Of a DNA stretch of 64,000 nucleotides, positions 30,343 through 39,335 are shown in pieces (position 1 is the stretch's first letter; each line of letters starts with the position of its first letter). A model generated the notes under the pieces. It was not told the DNA's origin. It did no database searches and saw only the letters and a list, made by a program, of their open reading frames with translations. Source of the stretch: MR-S7 sp000400995 (GTDB lineage Bacteria; Pseudomonadota; Gammaproteobacteria; Burkholderiales; Burkholderiaceae_C). A program made the translations under genes and the position numbers. The DNA is taken from NCBI RefSeq assembly GCF_045291395.1, contig NZ_CP152342.1, positions 3,162,001-3,226,000 on the forward strand. Reading direction: 5' to 3'.

Positions 30343-31419
30343 ATGCCCATGCCACACACCTCTTCCCCTGCCACCGCGTCGTGGTTGCACCAGGCCATCG
30401 CCCGCATCGAGGCCGACTACCAGCGCAGTGCCGACACGCACCTGATTCCGTTGCCCCTGCCCACCTTCGCGGCCGCGGGGATCGACCTGTACCTGAAGGA
30501 CGAGTCCACCCACCCCACGGGCAGCCTCAAGCACCGGCTGGCGCGCTCGCTGTTCCTCTACGCACTGTGCAACGGCTGGGTGCGCGAGGGCTCCACCATC
30601 GTGGAGGCGTCCAGCGGCTCCACGGCCGTGAGCGAGGCCTATTTCGCCCGCCTGCTGGGCCTGCCCTTCGTGGCGGTGATGCCGCGCAGCACCTCGGCCG
30701 AGAAGATCGCGCTGATCGAGTTCTACGGCGGGCGCTGCCACTTCGTGGAGAGCGCGGGCGAGGTCTACGACGCCGCGCGCGCCGTGGCGCTGGAGACCGG
30801 CGGGCACTACATGGACCAGTTCACCTACGCCGAGCGCGCCACCGACTGGCGCGGCAACAACAACATAGCCGAGAGCATGTTCACGCAGATGCAGCGCGAG
30901 CGCCATCCGGTGCCGCGCTGGATCGTGGTGGGCGCGGGCACGGGCGGCACGAGCGCGACCATCGGCCGCTACGTGCGCTACCAGCGCCACGCCACGCAGA
31001 TCTGCGTGGCGGACCCGGCGGGCTCGGTGTTCGCGGCCTACCACCGCACCGGCGACGCCACGCTCACCGCCCCGGGTTCGCGCATCGAGGGCATCGGCCG
31101 CCCGCGCGTGGAGCCGAGCTTCATCCGCACGCTGGTGGACCGCATGGAGGAAGTGCAGGACCCAGACTCCATCGCCGCCATGCGGGCGCTCTCGGCGCTG
31201 CTGGGGCGGCGCGTGGGGCCGTCGACGGGCACCAACTTCGTCGCCATGCTGGCACTGGCGCAGGAGATGCGCGCGCGCGGCGAGCAGGGCTCCATCCTCT
31301 CGCTGCTGTGCGACGCGGGCGAGCGCTACCTGCCCACCTACCACGACGAGGACTGGGTGCGGCGCTGCCTGGGCGATTGCGCGGACGCCGGCGAGCGGCT
31401 GCAGGGGCGCATGGCCTGA
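30343..31419 (+). CDS. PLP-dependent cysteine synthase-like enzyme (possible cysteine desulfhydrase)
   Basis: A 358-residue fold-type II pyridoxal-phosphate enzyme. The Schiff-base lysine is in HPTGSLKHRLA (about residue 61), the substrate loop is EASSGSTAVS, and the phosphate loop is VGAGTGGTSATIGRY. It differs from CysK (SLKHRLA rather than SVKDRIA), which I recall as typical of the Cds1-type group that makes H2S and pyruvate from cysteine. That subfunction is tentative. Start could be 30328, 30343 or 30349; no clear ribosome-binding site decides. Confidence 0.82.
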   Translation: MPMPHTSSPATASWLHQAIARIEADYQRSADTHLIPLPLPTFAAAGIDLYLKDESTHPTGSLKHRLARSLFLYALCNGWVREGSTIVEASSGSTAVSEAYFARLLGLPFVAVMPRSTSAEKIALIEFYGGRCHFVESAGEVYDAARAVALETGGHYMDQFTYAERATDWRGNNNIAESMFTQMQRERHPVPRWIVVGAGTGGTSATIGRYVRYQRHATQICVADPAGSVFAAYHRTGDATLTAPGSRIEGIGRPRVEPSFIRTLVDRMEEVQDPDSIAAMRALSALLGRRVGPSTGTNFVAMLALAQEMRARGEQGSILSLLCDAGERYLPTYHDEDWVRRCLGDCADAGERLQGRMA

Positions 31420-31429
31420 GATGAAACGA

Positions 31430-31555
31430 CAACCCCCTGAGCCGCTTCGCGGCTTCCCCTTCTCTCTACGCGCTGCGCGCTAGGGGAAGGGGGACGCAGC
31501 CAGCGCAGCGGGGCGGCCCTTGCGCGGCTGCCCGCGCTGGGGTCGCGCCGGTTTC
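31430..31555. repeat. Long interspersed repeat, family B, copy 1
   Basis: About 125 bases beginning ACAACCCCCTGAGC, with CTCTCTACGCGCTGCGCGCTA in the middle and GGGGCGGCCCTTGCGCGG later. The reverse complement of 51548-51677 matches along almost the whole length. It contains small hairpins (AGCCGCTTCGCGGCT, GCGCTGCGCGC) and no ORF of note. Confidence 0.8.
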
Positions 31556-31594
31556 ATCGGTTGCGGGTGGTGCGCAGCGCCGTGGAAAACTGAC

Positions 31595-32668
31595 ATGGCG
31601 TTCGGCCGGCGCGCGCTGCTGCTCGGGGCGCTGGCCTGGGGCTCGCCCGCCCTCGCGCTGCCGCCGCGCGCCCTGGTCTTCCCGCGCGACCACGGCAGCC
31701 ACCCGGAGCTGCGCACCGAGTGGTGGTACATCACCGGCCATGCGCAGGCCGAGGAGCGCTCCTGGGGCTTCCAGATCACCTTCTTCCGTTCGCGCGTGGA
31801 GGCCACGCAGGGCCTGCGTTCGGCGTTCGCGGCCAAGCAGTTGCTCTTTGCCCACGCGGCGCTCACCGATGTGCAGGGCAAGCGGCAGTTGCATGACCAG
31901 CGCATCGCACGCGCCGGGTTTGGCATCGCCGAGGCGGCCGAGGACGATGCGCGCATCCGCCTGGGCGGCTGGTCGCTGGTGCGCCACGCGGCCGATGCCC
32001 CGGGTGCCAGCCGCTACGCGCTGCAGGCGCAGGCCGAGGGCTTCGGGCTGGCGCTGGACTGCGCGAGCACCCAGCCCGTGCTGCTGCAAGGCCGGGCGGG
32101 CCTGTCGCGCAAGGGGCCGCAGGAAGCGCAGGCGAGCTACTACTACAGCCAGCCGCAGCTCGCGGTGAGCGGCACGCTCACGCTCGCGGGCCGGCGCATG
32201 CCGGTCAGCGCGGGCCGCGCCTGGATGGACCACGAGTGGAGCGAGGCGCTGATGCACCCCGACGCCGTGGGCTGGGACTGGATCGGCATGAACCTGCACG
32301 ATGGCGGCGCGCTCACGGCCTTCCGCCTGCGCCGGGCCGATGGCAGCGCGCTCTGGGCGGGCGGCTCGCTGCGCCGCGCGGGCGAGGCGGCACGGGCCTT
32401 CGGGCCGCACGAGGTGGCGTTCACCCCGCTACGCCACTGGGAGAGCGGCGCCAGCGGCGCGCGCTATCCCGTCGAATGGCGCGTGCAGACGCCCGCGGGC
32501 GCCTTCACCGTGCGGGCGCTGCTCGACGACCAGGAACTGGACAGCCAGGGCTCCACCGGCGCGATCTACTGGGAGGGGCTGTGCGCGCTGCTGGACGCCG
32601 CCGGCCGGGAGGTGGGACGCGGCTACCTGGAGATGACGGGCTACGCACGCCGGCTGCAGCTGGGCTGA
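31595..32668 (+). CDS. AttH/CrtC-like exported protein (lipocalin-type hydrolase fold)
   Basis: A 357-residue protein with an N-terminal export signal (MAFGRRALLLGALAWGSPALA; twin arginines present but without a full Tat motif). TEWWYITGHA near residue 40, GRAWMDHEWS in the middle and EGLCALLDAAG near the end are hallmarks of the AttH / carotenoid 1,2-hydratase-like family. AttH-type proteins usually sit beside an FtsX-type ABC transporter, here split over 20674, 26547 and this gene. The function of the family is poorly defined. It ends next to repeat copy A8. Confidence 0.82.
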   Translation: MAFGRRALLLGALAWGSPALALPPRALVFPRDHGSHPELRTEWWYITGHAQAEERSWGFQITFFRSRVEATQGLRSAFAAKQLLFAHAALTDVQGKRQLHDQRIARAGFGIAEAAEDDARIRLGGWSLVRHAADAPGASRYALQAQAEGFGLALDCASTQPVLLQGRAGLSRKGPQEAQASYYYSQPQLAVSGTLTLAGRRMPVSAGRAWMDHEWSEALMHPDAVGWDWIGMNLHDGGALTAFRLRRADGSALWAGGSLRRAGEAARAFGPHEVAFTPLRHWESGASGARYPVEWRVQTPAGAFTVRALLDDQELDSQGSTGAIYWEGLCALLDAAGREVGRGYLEMTGYARRLQLG

Positions 32669-32673
32669 GCGCG

Positions 32674-32770
32674 CTTCCAAAAAGAGAGCTGCCTGCGCTT
32701 GCCATATGGCGCTTTACGGGGCATATGGCAGCAAAACCCGGTACCAGCAAGCGCAGCCAGCTATCAAAAA
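32674..32770. repeat. Interspersed palindromic repeat, family A, copy 8, with a second palindrome in its loop
   Basis: The outer arms AGAGAGCTGCCTGCGCTTG and CAAGCGCAGCCAGCTATC enclose an inserted inverted repeat (TGCCATATG ... CATATGGCA). The copy lies between convergent genes. Confidence 0.75.
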
Positions 32771-32795
32771 AATAGCCGCGCAGTGCGCGGCTATT
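32765..32795 (-). terminator. Terminator of the liv operon
   Basis: Read on the minus strand, AATAGCCGCGC-ACT-GCGCGGCTATT is followed by seven Ts, 20 bases after the livM stop. Confidence 0.8.
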
Positions 32796-32815
32796 CGTTC
32801 GGCTGGCCCGGGCGG

Positions 32816-33814
32816 TCAGTGCGCGCCGCCACCGGCCTTGCGGCGTTCCAGCCAGGCGATGAGCTCGCCCATGATGCCGCGACGGAAGGCCAGCACGCAG
32901 ACCACGAAGATCAGGCCAGTGACGATGGTCACCGATTCGCCCAGCGTGTTGAACCAGTCGATGGTGGTGATCTTGGCCAGCAGGTTGCCCAGCTCGCCGA
33001 TCTTGTTCTCCAGCAGCACGACCACGGCCGAGCCCACCAGCGGGCCGCTGAGCGTGCCCAGGCCGCCCACCAGCGTCATCAGCACCACGTGGCCGGAGGC
33101 GCTCCAGTGCACGTCGGACAGCGTGGCGAAGCCCAGCACCAGCGTCTTGAGCGAACCGGCCAGCCCCGCGATGGCGGCCGAGATGACGAAGGCCAGCAGC
33201 TTGAAGCGGTTGGTGTCGTAGCCCAGCGAGATGGCGCGCGGCTCGTTTTCCTTGATGCCCTTGAGCACCTGGCCGAACGGCGAGTGGATGGTGCGGACGA
33301 TCAGCAGGAAGGCCACCACGACGACGATCAGGCACACGTAGTACATGGTCATGTCGCTCGTGAGGTCGATCACGCCGAACAGCTTGCCGCGCGGCACGCC
33401 CTGCAGGCCGTCCTCGCCGCCGGTGAACTTCGCCTGCAGCGCCGCGAAGAACAGCATCTGCGCGAGCGCCAGCGTGATCATGGTGGCGTAGATGCCCTGC
33501 CGGCGGATGGCGAAGAAGCCCATCACGAGGCCGAGCAGCGCGCCGGCCGCGAGGCCTGCCAGCAGGCCGAGCTCGGGCGTGGCGCCCCAGACCTTGACGG
33601 CGTGGCCCGTCACGTAGGCCGCGCCGCCCAGGAAGGCCGCGTGGCCGAAGGACAGCAGGCCCGTGTAGCCCAGCAGCAGGTTGAAGGCCGAGGCGAACAG
33701 TGCGAAGCACAGCAGCTTCATCACGAAAACCGGGTAGGCACCCAGGAAGGGCGCGGCGATCAGACCCAGCAGCAGCAGGCCATACCCAATGGGGGCAAAT
33801 TTCTTCGAGTTCAT
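32816..33814 (-). CDS. livM: Branched-chain amino acid ABC transporter permease LivM
   Basis: Inner-membrane permease of 332 residues with about ten helices. The family motifs GYTGLLSFGHAAFLGGAAY and the EAA-like loop FGQVLKGIKENEPRAISLGYD are present. It is last in the operon livG-F-K-H-M on the minus strand, 16 bases after livH. The Liv/HAA family also transports amides and aromatic acids, so leucine is only the default substrate. Confidence 0.93.
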   Translation of the reverse strand: MNSKKFAPIGYGLLLLGLIAAPFLGAYPVFVMKLLCFALFASAFNLLLGYTGLLSFGHAAFLGGAAYVTGHAVKVWGATPELGLLAGLAAGALLGLVMGFFAIRRQGIYATMITLALAQMLFFAALQAKFTGGEDGLQGVPRGKLFGVIDLTSDMTMYYVCLIVVVVAFLLIVRTIHSPFGQVLKGIKENEPRAISLGYDTNRFKLLAFVISAAIAGLAGSLKTLVLGFATLSDVHWSASGHVVLMTLVGGLGTLSGPLVGSAVVVLLENKIGELGNLLAKITTIDWFNTLGESVTIVTGLIFVVCVLAFRRGIMGELIAWLERRKAGGGAH

Positions 33815-33830
33815 GCGTTGCAGCCCCTAA

Positions 33831-34715
33831 TCACTTCTCTTTGCCGAACAGGCCGGCGGGGCGGATGAGGAGGACGATGGCCATGATGACGAACACCACG
33901 GTGGACGAAGCCTCGGGGTAGAAGACCTTGGTGAAGCCTTCGACCACTCCCAGCCCCAGCCCCGTGAGGATGGAGCCCATGATGGAGCCCATGCCGCCGA
34001 TCACCACCACCGCGAACACGACGATGATGAGGTTCTGCCCCATGAGCGGCGTGACTTGGTAGACCGGCGCGGCCAGCACCCCGGCGAAGGCCGCCAGCGC
34101 GGCGCCGAAGGCGTAGGTGAGCGTGATCATCACGGGCACGTTGACACCGAAGGCCTCGACCAGGCGCGGGTTCTCGGTGCCGGCGCGCAGGTAGGCGCCG
34201 AGCTTGGTCTTCTCGATCACGTACCACGTGGCGATGCACACCACGATGGAGGCCACGACTACCCAGGCGCGGTAGTTCGGCATGATCATGAAGCCGAGGT
34301 TGGTCGCGCCTTCCAGCGCCTCGGGCGTGTCGTAGCCCAGGCCGGAGACGCCGTAGATCGAGCGGAACACGCCCTCGATCATCATCGTCAGGCCCAGTGT
34401 GAGCAGCAGGCCGTAGAGGTGGTCGAGCTTGTAGATCCAGCGCAGCAGCGTGCGCTCGATCACCACCCCGACCAGCCCCACCACCAGCGGCGCGGCAATC
34501 AGCATCACCCAGTAGTTGATGCCGAAGTAGTTCATGGCCATCCAGGTGATCAGCGCCCCCAGCATGAACAGCGCACCGTGCGCGAAGTTGATCACGTTGA
34601 GCAGGCCGAAGATCACGGCCAGCCCAAGGCTGAGGATCGCGTAGAACGAGCCATTGACCAGCCCCAGCAGGAGCTGGCTCAGCATGGCCGGCATTGATAC
34701 ACCAAAGATTTCCAT
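33831..34715 (-). CDS. livH: Branched-chain amino acid ABC transporter permease LivH
   Basis: Permease of 294 residues with eight to nine helices, including LLLGLVNGSFYAILSLGLAVIFGLLNVINFAHGALFMLGA, the classic LivH N-terminal region, and the cytoplasmic EAA loop LRAGTENPRLVEAFGVN. It pairs with LivM to form the membrane channel. It lies 49 bases downstream of livK. Confidence 0.95.
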   Translation of the reverse strand: MEIFGVSMPAMLSQLLLGLVNGSFYAILSLGLAVIFGLLNVINFAHGALFMLGALITWMAMNYFGINYWVMLIAAPLVVGLVGVVIERTLLRWIYKLDHLYGLLLTLGLTMMIEGVFRSIYGVSGLGYDTPEALEGATNLGFMIMPNYRAWVVVASIVVCIATWYVIEKTKLGAYLRAGTENPRLVEAFGVNVPVMITLTYAFGAALAAFAGVLAAPVYQVTPLMGQNLIIVVFAVVVIGGMGSIMGSILTGLGLGVVEGFTKVFYPEASSTVVFVIMAIVLLIRPAGLFGKEK

Positions 34716-34764
34716 AAAAACGCTGCGGGATGGAGGAGTCGGTTGAGGTCAGGTCAGCAGGCCG

Positions 34765-35967
34765 TCACTTCCACAGTGCGCACTTGCTCTCGGCCTTGGT
34801 GGTGAACACCTCTTCGCCAGGGAGCTTGGCCACGACCTTGTAGTAGTCCCAAGGTTCCTTGGACTCGGCGGGCGACTTCACCTGCATCAGGTACATGTCG
34901 TGCACGAAGCGGCCGTCGGCGCGGATGTTGCCCTTGGCGTAGAAGTCGTTGATGGGCGTGGACTTGAGCTTGGCCATGACCTTGTCGGCATCGGTGGTGC
35001 CGGCGGCCTGCACGGCCTTGAGGTAGTTCATGGTGGCGGAGTAGTCGGCCGCATGGATGTCCGTGGGCATGCGCTTGGTCTTGGCGAAGAACTTCTTGCC
35101 GAATGCGCGTGTCTGGTCGTTCAGGTTCCAGTCCCAGCTCGTGGTGAGCAGCAGGCCTTCGGTGTTCTTCAGGCCCAGGCTGTGGACGTCGGTCAGGAAC
35201 ACCAGCAGGCCGGCCATCTTCATGGTCTTGTTGATGCCGAATTCCTTGGCTGCCTTGATCGCGTTGATCGTGTCGCCGCCCGCGTTGGCCAGGCCCAGGA
35301 TCTGCGCCTTGGAGCTTTGCGCCTGCAGCAGGAACGAGGAGAAGTCGGACGCGTTCAGCGGGTGCTTCACGCTGCCCAGCACCTTGCCGCCCGCGGCGTT
35401 GACGACCTTGGTGGTGTCGTCCTGCAGCGCCTGGCCGAAGGCGTAGTCTGCCGTCAGGAAGAACCAGTCCTTGCCGCCCTGCTTGACCACCGCGCCGCCC
35501 GTGCCCTTGGCCAGGGCCACGGTGTCGTAGGCATAGTGCACGGTGTAGGGCGTGCACTGCTCGTTGGTCAGCGCGGAGGAGCCTGCGCCGCTGTTGAAGT
35601 AGACACGCTTCTTCTCCTCGGCGATCTTGGCCATGGCCAGCGCCGTGCCGGAGTTGGTGCCGCCGAACAGCATGGTCAGGCCCTGCGTGTCGATCCACTC
35701 GCGGGCCTTGGAGGCGGCGATGTCGGCCTTGTTCTGGTGGTCGGCCGAGAGCAGCTCGATGGGCTTGCCCAGCACCTTGCCGCCGAAGTCGTCGATGGCC
35801 ATCTGGATCGCCACGGCGCCGTTCTTGCCTTCCACGTCGGCGTAGAGGCTGGACATGTCGGTGATCAGGCCGATCTTGACTTTGTCCTGTGCATGCGCCT
35901 GCACGGCCACCAGGCCCAGGCCCACGGCTGCGAGGCCGGCGGCCAGCGTCTTGAGTTTGTGTTGCAT
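34765..35967 (-). CDS. livK: Branched-chain amino acid-type periplasmic binding protein
   Basis: A 400-residue type I periplasmic binding protein with signal peptide ending AVQAHA before QDKVKIGLITDMSS. The central part carries LFGGTNSGTALAMAKIAEEKKR and VHYAYDTVALAKGTG. This longer group (about 400 residues) is common in Burkholderiales and often does not bind leucine, so the ligand is open. The gene order, with the binding protein between the ATPase and permease genes, is the common one for this group. Confidence 0.9.
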   Translation of the reverse strand: MQHKLKTLAAGLAAVGLGLVAVQAHAQDKVKIGLITDMSSLYADVEGKNGAVAIQMAIDDFGGKVLGKPIELLSADHQNKADIAASKAREWIDTQGLTMLFGGTNSGTALAMAKIAEEKKRVYFNSGAGSSALTNEQCTPYTVHYAYDTVALAKGTGGAVVKQGGKDWFFLTADYAFGQALQDDTTKVVNAAGGKVLGSVKHPLNASDFSSFLLQAQSSKAQILGLANAGGDTINAIKAAKEFGINKTMKMAGLLVFLTDVHSLGLKNTEGLLLTTSWDWNLNDQTRAFGKKFFAKTKRMPTDIHAADYSATMNYLKAVQAAGTTDADKVMAKLKSTPINDFYAKGNIRADGRFVHDMYLMQVKSPAESKEPWDYYKVVAKLPGEEVFTTKAESKCALWK

Positions 35968-36008
35968 CGTTGTCTCCTTGGTCGAAAAAACAGGGGTGGA
36001 GGGCGCCG

Positions 36009-36722
36009 TTACACGCCCAGCAATTGGTTGAGGACGGGCATCTTCTCGTCGAGTTCGGCCGCGCCGAACTGCTCCACGATGCGCCCGTGTTCCATCACGT
36101 AGAAGCGGTCGGCCAGCGGCGCGGCGAAGCGGAAGTTCTGCTCCACCATCACCACGGTGTAGCCCTTCTCGCGCAGCATGGTGATCATGCGGGCCAGGGC
36201 CTGCACGATCACGGGCGCCAGGCCCTCGGAAATCTCGTCGAGCAGCAGCAGGTTGGCGCCCGTGCGCAGGATGCGGGCCACGGCCAGCATCTGCTGCTCA
36301 CCGCCCGACAGGCGCGTTCCCTGGCTGCCGCGGCGCTCCGCGAGGTTGGGGAACATGGCGTAGATCTCGTCGACCGGCATGCCTGCCGTGCCCGTCTTGA
36401 GCACGGGCGGCAGCATCAGGTTCTCCTCGCACGACAGGCTGGAGAAGATGCCGCGCTCCTCGGGGCAGTAGCCCACGCCCAGGTGGGCGATGCGGTGCGT
36501 GGGCATGCCGATGGTCTCGGTGCCGTTGATCTTGACGGAGCCCTTGCGTGCGCCGGTCAGGCCCATGATGGCGCGCATGGTGGACGTGCGCCCGGCGCCG
36601 TTGCGCCCGAGCAGCGTGACCACCTCGCCAGGCTGCACGACCATGTCCACGCCGTGCAGCACGTGCGACTCGCCGTACCAGGCCTCGAGGTTGCGGATCT
36701 CCAGTGCGGGGGTGCCGGCCAT
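36009..36722 (-). CDS. livF: Branched-chain amino acid ABC transporter ATPase LivF with Arg in Walker A
   Basis: A 237-residue ATPase with GRNGAGRT at residues 39-46, where the P-loop lysine is replaced by R45. The signature LSGGEQQMLAVARIL, Walker B LLLLDEISEGLAP and switch His-position region VMVEQN are otherwise LivF-like. From memory, some Burkholderiales LivF proteins share this Arg, so it may be a subfamily trait rather than a defect; ATP turnover could rest mostly with LivG. It starts one base after the livG stop. Confidence 0.92.
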   Translation of the reverse strand: MAGTPALEIRNLEAWYGESHVLHGVDMVVQPGEVVTLLGRNGAGRTSTMRAIMGLTGARKGSVKINGTETIGMPTHRIAHLGVGYCPEERGIFSSLSCEENLMLPPVLKTGTAGMPVDEIYAMFPNLAERRGSQGTRLSGGEQQMLAVARILRTGANLLLLDEISEGLAPVIVQALARMITMLREKGYTVVMVEQNFRFAAPLADRFYVMEHGRIVEQFGAAELDEKMPVLNQLLGV

Positions 36723-36723
36723 C

Positions 36724-37494
36724 TCAGTGCGCTCCCTGCAGTTGGCCGTCGGTCGTGCCCATGTACGCTTCCATGACTTGCGGATTCCTCGAAACTTCCT
36801 CGTAAGGCCCCTCGGCGAGGACGGCCCCGCGCTGCAGCACCGTGATGCGGTCCGCGATGGTCGAGATGACCTTCATGTTGTGCTCTACCATGAGGATGGT
36901 GCGGCCGGCCGAAACCTTCTTGATGAGCTGGGTGACGCGGTCCACGTCCTCGTGGCCCATGCCCTGGGTGGGCTCGTCGAGCAGCATCAGCTCGGGCTCC
37001 ATGGCCAGCGTGGTGGCGATCTCCAGCGCGCGCTTGCGGCCGTAGGGCAGGTTCACCGTGACCTCGTCGGCAAGGTCCTTCAGGCCCACCTCGTCCAGCA
37101 GCTGCATGGCACGGTCGTCGAGCTGGTGCAGGCTGCGCTCGCTGCGCCAGAAGTGGTAGCTCGTGCCCAGCTTGCGCTGCAGGCCCAGGCGCACGTTCTC
37201 CAGCAGCGTGAGGTGCGGGAACACGGCCGAGATCTGGAACGACCGGATCACGCCGCGCCGCGCGATCTGCGCCGGCTGTTCACGCGTGATGTCCGTGCCG
37301 TTGAAACGGATGGTGCCCGAGGTGGGCTCCAGGAACTTGGTCAGCAGGTTGAAGCACGTCGTCTTGCCTGCGCCGTTGGGGCCGATCAGCGCGTGGATGG
37401 AGCCGCGGCGAACCGACAGGTTCACATCGCTGACCGCGGTGAAGCCCTTGAATTCCTTGGTGAGGTGGGAGGTTTCCAGTATGACGTCGCTCAT
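36724..37494 (-). CDS. livG: Branched-chain amino acid ABC transporter ATPase LivG
   Basis: A 256-residue ATPase from MSDVILETSHLTKEF. Walker A is GPNGAGKTT (intact lysine), the family insert FQISAVFPHLTLLENVRLGLQ follows, then the signature NLPYGRKRALEIA and Walker B LMLLDEPTQGMGHED. Start 37494 was chosen because it is the family's usual beginning; the open frame continues to 37557. It is the first gene of the liv operon. Confidence 0.92.
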   Translation of the reverse strand: MSDVILETSHLTKEFKGFTAVSDVNLSVRRGSIHALIGPNGAGKTTCFNLLTKFLEPTSGTIRFNGTDITREQPAQIARRGVIRSFQISAVFPHLTLLENVRLGLQRKLGTSYHFWRSERSLHQLDDRAMQLLDEVGLKDLADEVTVNLPYGRKRALEIATTLAMEPELMLLDEPTQGMGHEDVDRVTQLIKKVSAGRTILMVEHNMKVISTIADRITVLQRGAVLAEGPYEEVSRNPQVMEAYMGTTDGQLQGAH

Positions 37495-37629
37495 TGCAAA
37501 CAGATGAGCGCCGCGCGGTGGCGCGGCGCTGCCCGTGTCTCCATGTGAATGTTGCACCGCATCCTAAGTGCGGCTCCCCAGCCCCGCACTGGGAGAAATG
37601 CCTATGTATAAACGCCTACGTAACTTGTG

Positions 37630-38397
37630 CTAGGCGATGGCCAGCGCCACGGCCGACTCGTCGACCGCCATCACCACGCGCGAGCGCGCGCGCAGCTGCG
37701 ACCCGGCGGGCGCGAAGCCCACCATCTGCACGCCGGCGGCCAGCTCCGCCGCCACCTCGTCGCCCAACTCGCCGCGCGACACGCGCGTGGCGCGGCCGGG
37801 CCAGTGGTTCTCCTGCGGCACGGGGGCGCCTCCTTCCGCCATGGCGCGCACGGCCGTGGCCTTGCACAGCGCCTGCACCGGCGTGCCGGCGGCCAGCCCC
37901 AGCAGCTCGGCGCTCTCCACCGTGATGCGTGCCACCACGGCCAGAGCGTCGTCCACGGAGCGCAGGTGCACGCGCACGATCCGGCCCTGCGCCTGCATGC
38001 CCTGCACGGTGCAGGGCCATTGGTTGCGCATGCTGGTGCGCACCGACAGGCGCACGGCCGCCGCCTGCAGCGGAGCGCGCGCCGCGTCGCCCTGGCGCAG
38101 GCCCGCCGCCACGGCGGCGCGCGCCTGGCGCATGGCATCGGCGGCGGCCAGCAGCTCGTGCCCGGCCGGCGTGAGCCGCGCGCCGCCGCCGCCCACGCCG
38201 CCCACGGCGCGCGCCACCAGCGGCACGCCGGCCAGGTTGGTGAGCGTGTCCAGCGCCTGCCAGGCGGCCTTGTAGCTCACGCCCACGGCCCGCGCGGCCT
38301 GCGAGATGGAGCCGCCCTGCGCGATCTGGCGCAGGATGTCGATGCGCTTGTCCGCCAGGCCGTGGCCCAGCGCGTCCAGGAAGGAGGAAGACTGCAT
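37630..38397 (-). CDS. modE: Molybdate-responsive regulator ModE
   Basis: A 255-residue regulator with an N-terminal winged helix-turn-helix (IDILRQIAQGGSISQAARAVGVSYKAAWQALD) and two C-terminal molybdate-binding TOBE (Mop) domains (about 115-185 and 190-250, with SMRNQWPCTVQGM and TRVSRGELGDEVAAEL). Molybdate-loaded ModE usually represses modABC. It is divergent from modA across an 80-base gap that contains a matching palindrome. Start 38397 was preferred; Mets at 38409 and 38442 are alternatives. Confidence 0.92.
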   Translation of the reverse strand: MQSSSFLDALGHGLADKRIDILRQIAQGGSISQAARAVGVSYKAAWQALDTLTNLAGVPLVARAVGGVGGGGARLTPAGHELLAAADAMRQARAAVAAGLRQGDAARAPLQAAAVRLSVRTSMRNQWPCTVQGMQAQGRIVRVHLRSVDDALAVVARITVESAELLGLAAGTPVQALCKATAVRAMAEGGAPVPQENHWPGRATRVSRGELGDEVAAELAAGVQMVGFAPAGSQLRARSRVVMAVDESAVALAIA

Positions 38398-38442
38398 GGC
38401 GCCCATCATGCCTGCGCCGGCGGCCCCGGTGGATATACTCAA

Positions 38443-38465
38443 CGCTATTCATATATGGAATAGCG
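38443..38465. promoter_or_regulatory. Mo-box (ModE operator) upstream of modA
   Basis: The palindrome CGCTATTC-N7-GAATAGCG lies between modE and modA, 12 bases before the modA GTG start. It resembles the CGnTATAT-type ModE sites and could also overlap the modA promoter. Confidence 0.7.
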
Positions 38466-38477
38466 AGGTCTTCCGCC

Positions 38478-39242
38478 GTGTCTCCCGTTTCCCTGTGCAA
38501 GCACTCCCTCTCCGTCCTGGGCCTGGCCCTGGTAGTGGCGCACGGCGCCCATGCCGCCGAGGTGCAGGTGGCCGTGGCTGCCAACTTCACCGCGCCCATG
38601 CAGAAGATCGCCGCGCTGTTCGAGCAGGACACGGGCCACAAGGCCGTGCTGTCGTTCGGCGCCACCGGCAAGTTCTACGCCCAGATCGCCAACGGCGCGC
38701 CCTTCGGCGTGCTGCTGGCGGCCGACGACACCACGCCCGAGAAGATCGGCAAGGAAGGCCTGGGCGACGGCGCCACGCGCTTCACCTACGCCATCGGCCA
38801 GCTGGTGCTGTGGAGCAAGCAGCCCGGCTACGTGGACGCCGAGGGCAAGGTGCTGGCCAAGAGCGACTGGAAGCACATCGCCATCGCCAACCCCAAGCTC
38901 GCGCCCTACGGCCTGGCCGCCATGCAGACGCTGGACAAGCTGGGCCTCACCGCCCAGGTGCAGCCGCGCGTGGTGACCGGCGAGAACATCGGCCAGACCT
39001 ACCAGTTCGCCGCCTCGGGCAACGCGCCGCTGGGCTTCGTGGCGCTGTCGCAGGTGATGGAGGACGGCAAGCTGCGCGAGGGCTCGGCCTGGGTGGTGCC
39101 CGCGGGCATGCACGAGCCGATCCGCCAGGACGCCATCGTGCTCAAGCCCGGCCAGGGCAACGAGGCCGCCGCGGCGCTCATGCAGTACCTGCGCGGCGAC
39201 AAGGCGCGTGCCATCATCAAGTCCTACGGTTACTCTTTCTGA
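38478..39242 (+). CDS. modA: Molybdate-binding periplasmic protein ModA
   Basis: A 254-residue binding protein with a GTG start and a signal peptide (LGLALVVAHGAHA before AEVQVAVAANF). The ligand-binding motifs VAVAANFTAPMQKIAALFE and LSFGATGKFYAQIANGAPFGVLLAADD are those of ModA. It supplies molybdate for the molybdenum cofactor, probably including that of XdhB. It is the first gene of modABC behind a Mo-box. Confidence 0.95.
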   Translation: MSPVSLCKHSLSVLGLALVVAHGAHAAEVQVAVAANFTAPMQKIAALFEQDTGHKAVLSFGATGKFYAQIANGAPFGVLLAADDTTPEKIGKEGLGDGATRFTYAIGQLVLWSKQPGYVDAEGKVLAKSDWKHIAIANPKLAPYGLAAMQTLDKLGLTAQVQPRVVTGENIGQTYQFAASGNAPLGFVALSQVMEDGKLREGSAWVVPAGMHEPIRQDAIVLKPGQGNEAAAALMQYLRGDKARAIIKSYGYSF

Positions 39243-39335
39243 TAGCGCCTTGCGCTTGATCTGCAAGGGTTTCAGCATGTTTTCATGCCGAAACCCTTTG
39301 CATGAATCGCAGCCAGCTCTTTTTCCAATAGCATT
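39243..39335. repeat. Interspersed palindromic repeat, family A, copy 9, with a long second palindrome in its loop
   Basis: The outer parts (CTTGCGCTTGAT; CGCAGCCAGCTCTTTTTCCAATAG) enclose a long inverted repeat, CAAGGGTTTCAGCATG ... CATGCCGAAACCCTTTG (39263-39301). The copy separates modA from modB and contains the possible modB ATG at 39277. Confidence 0.75.
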
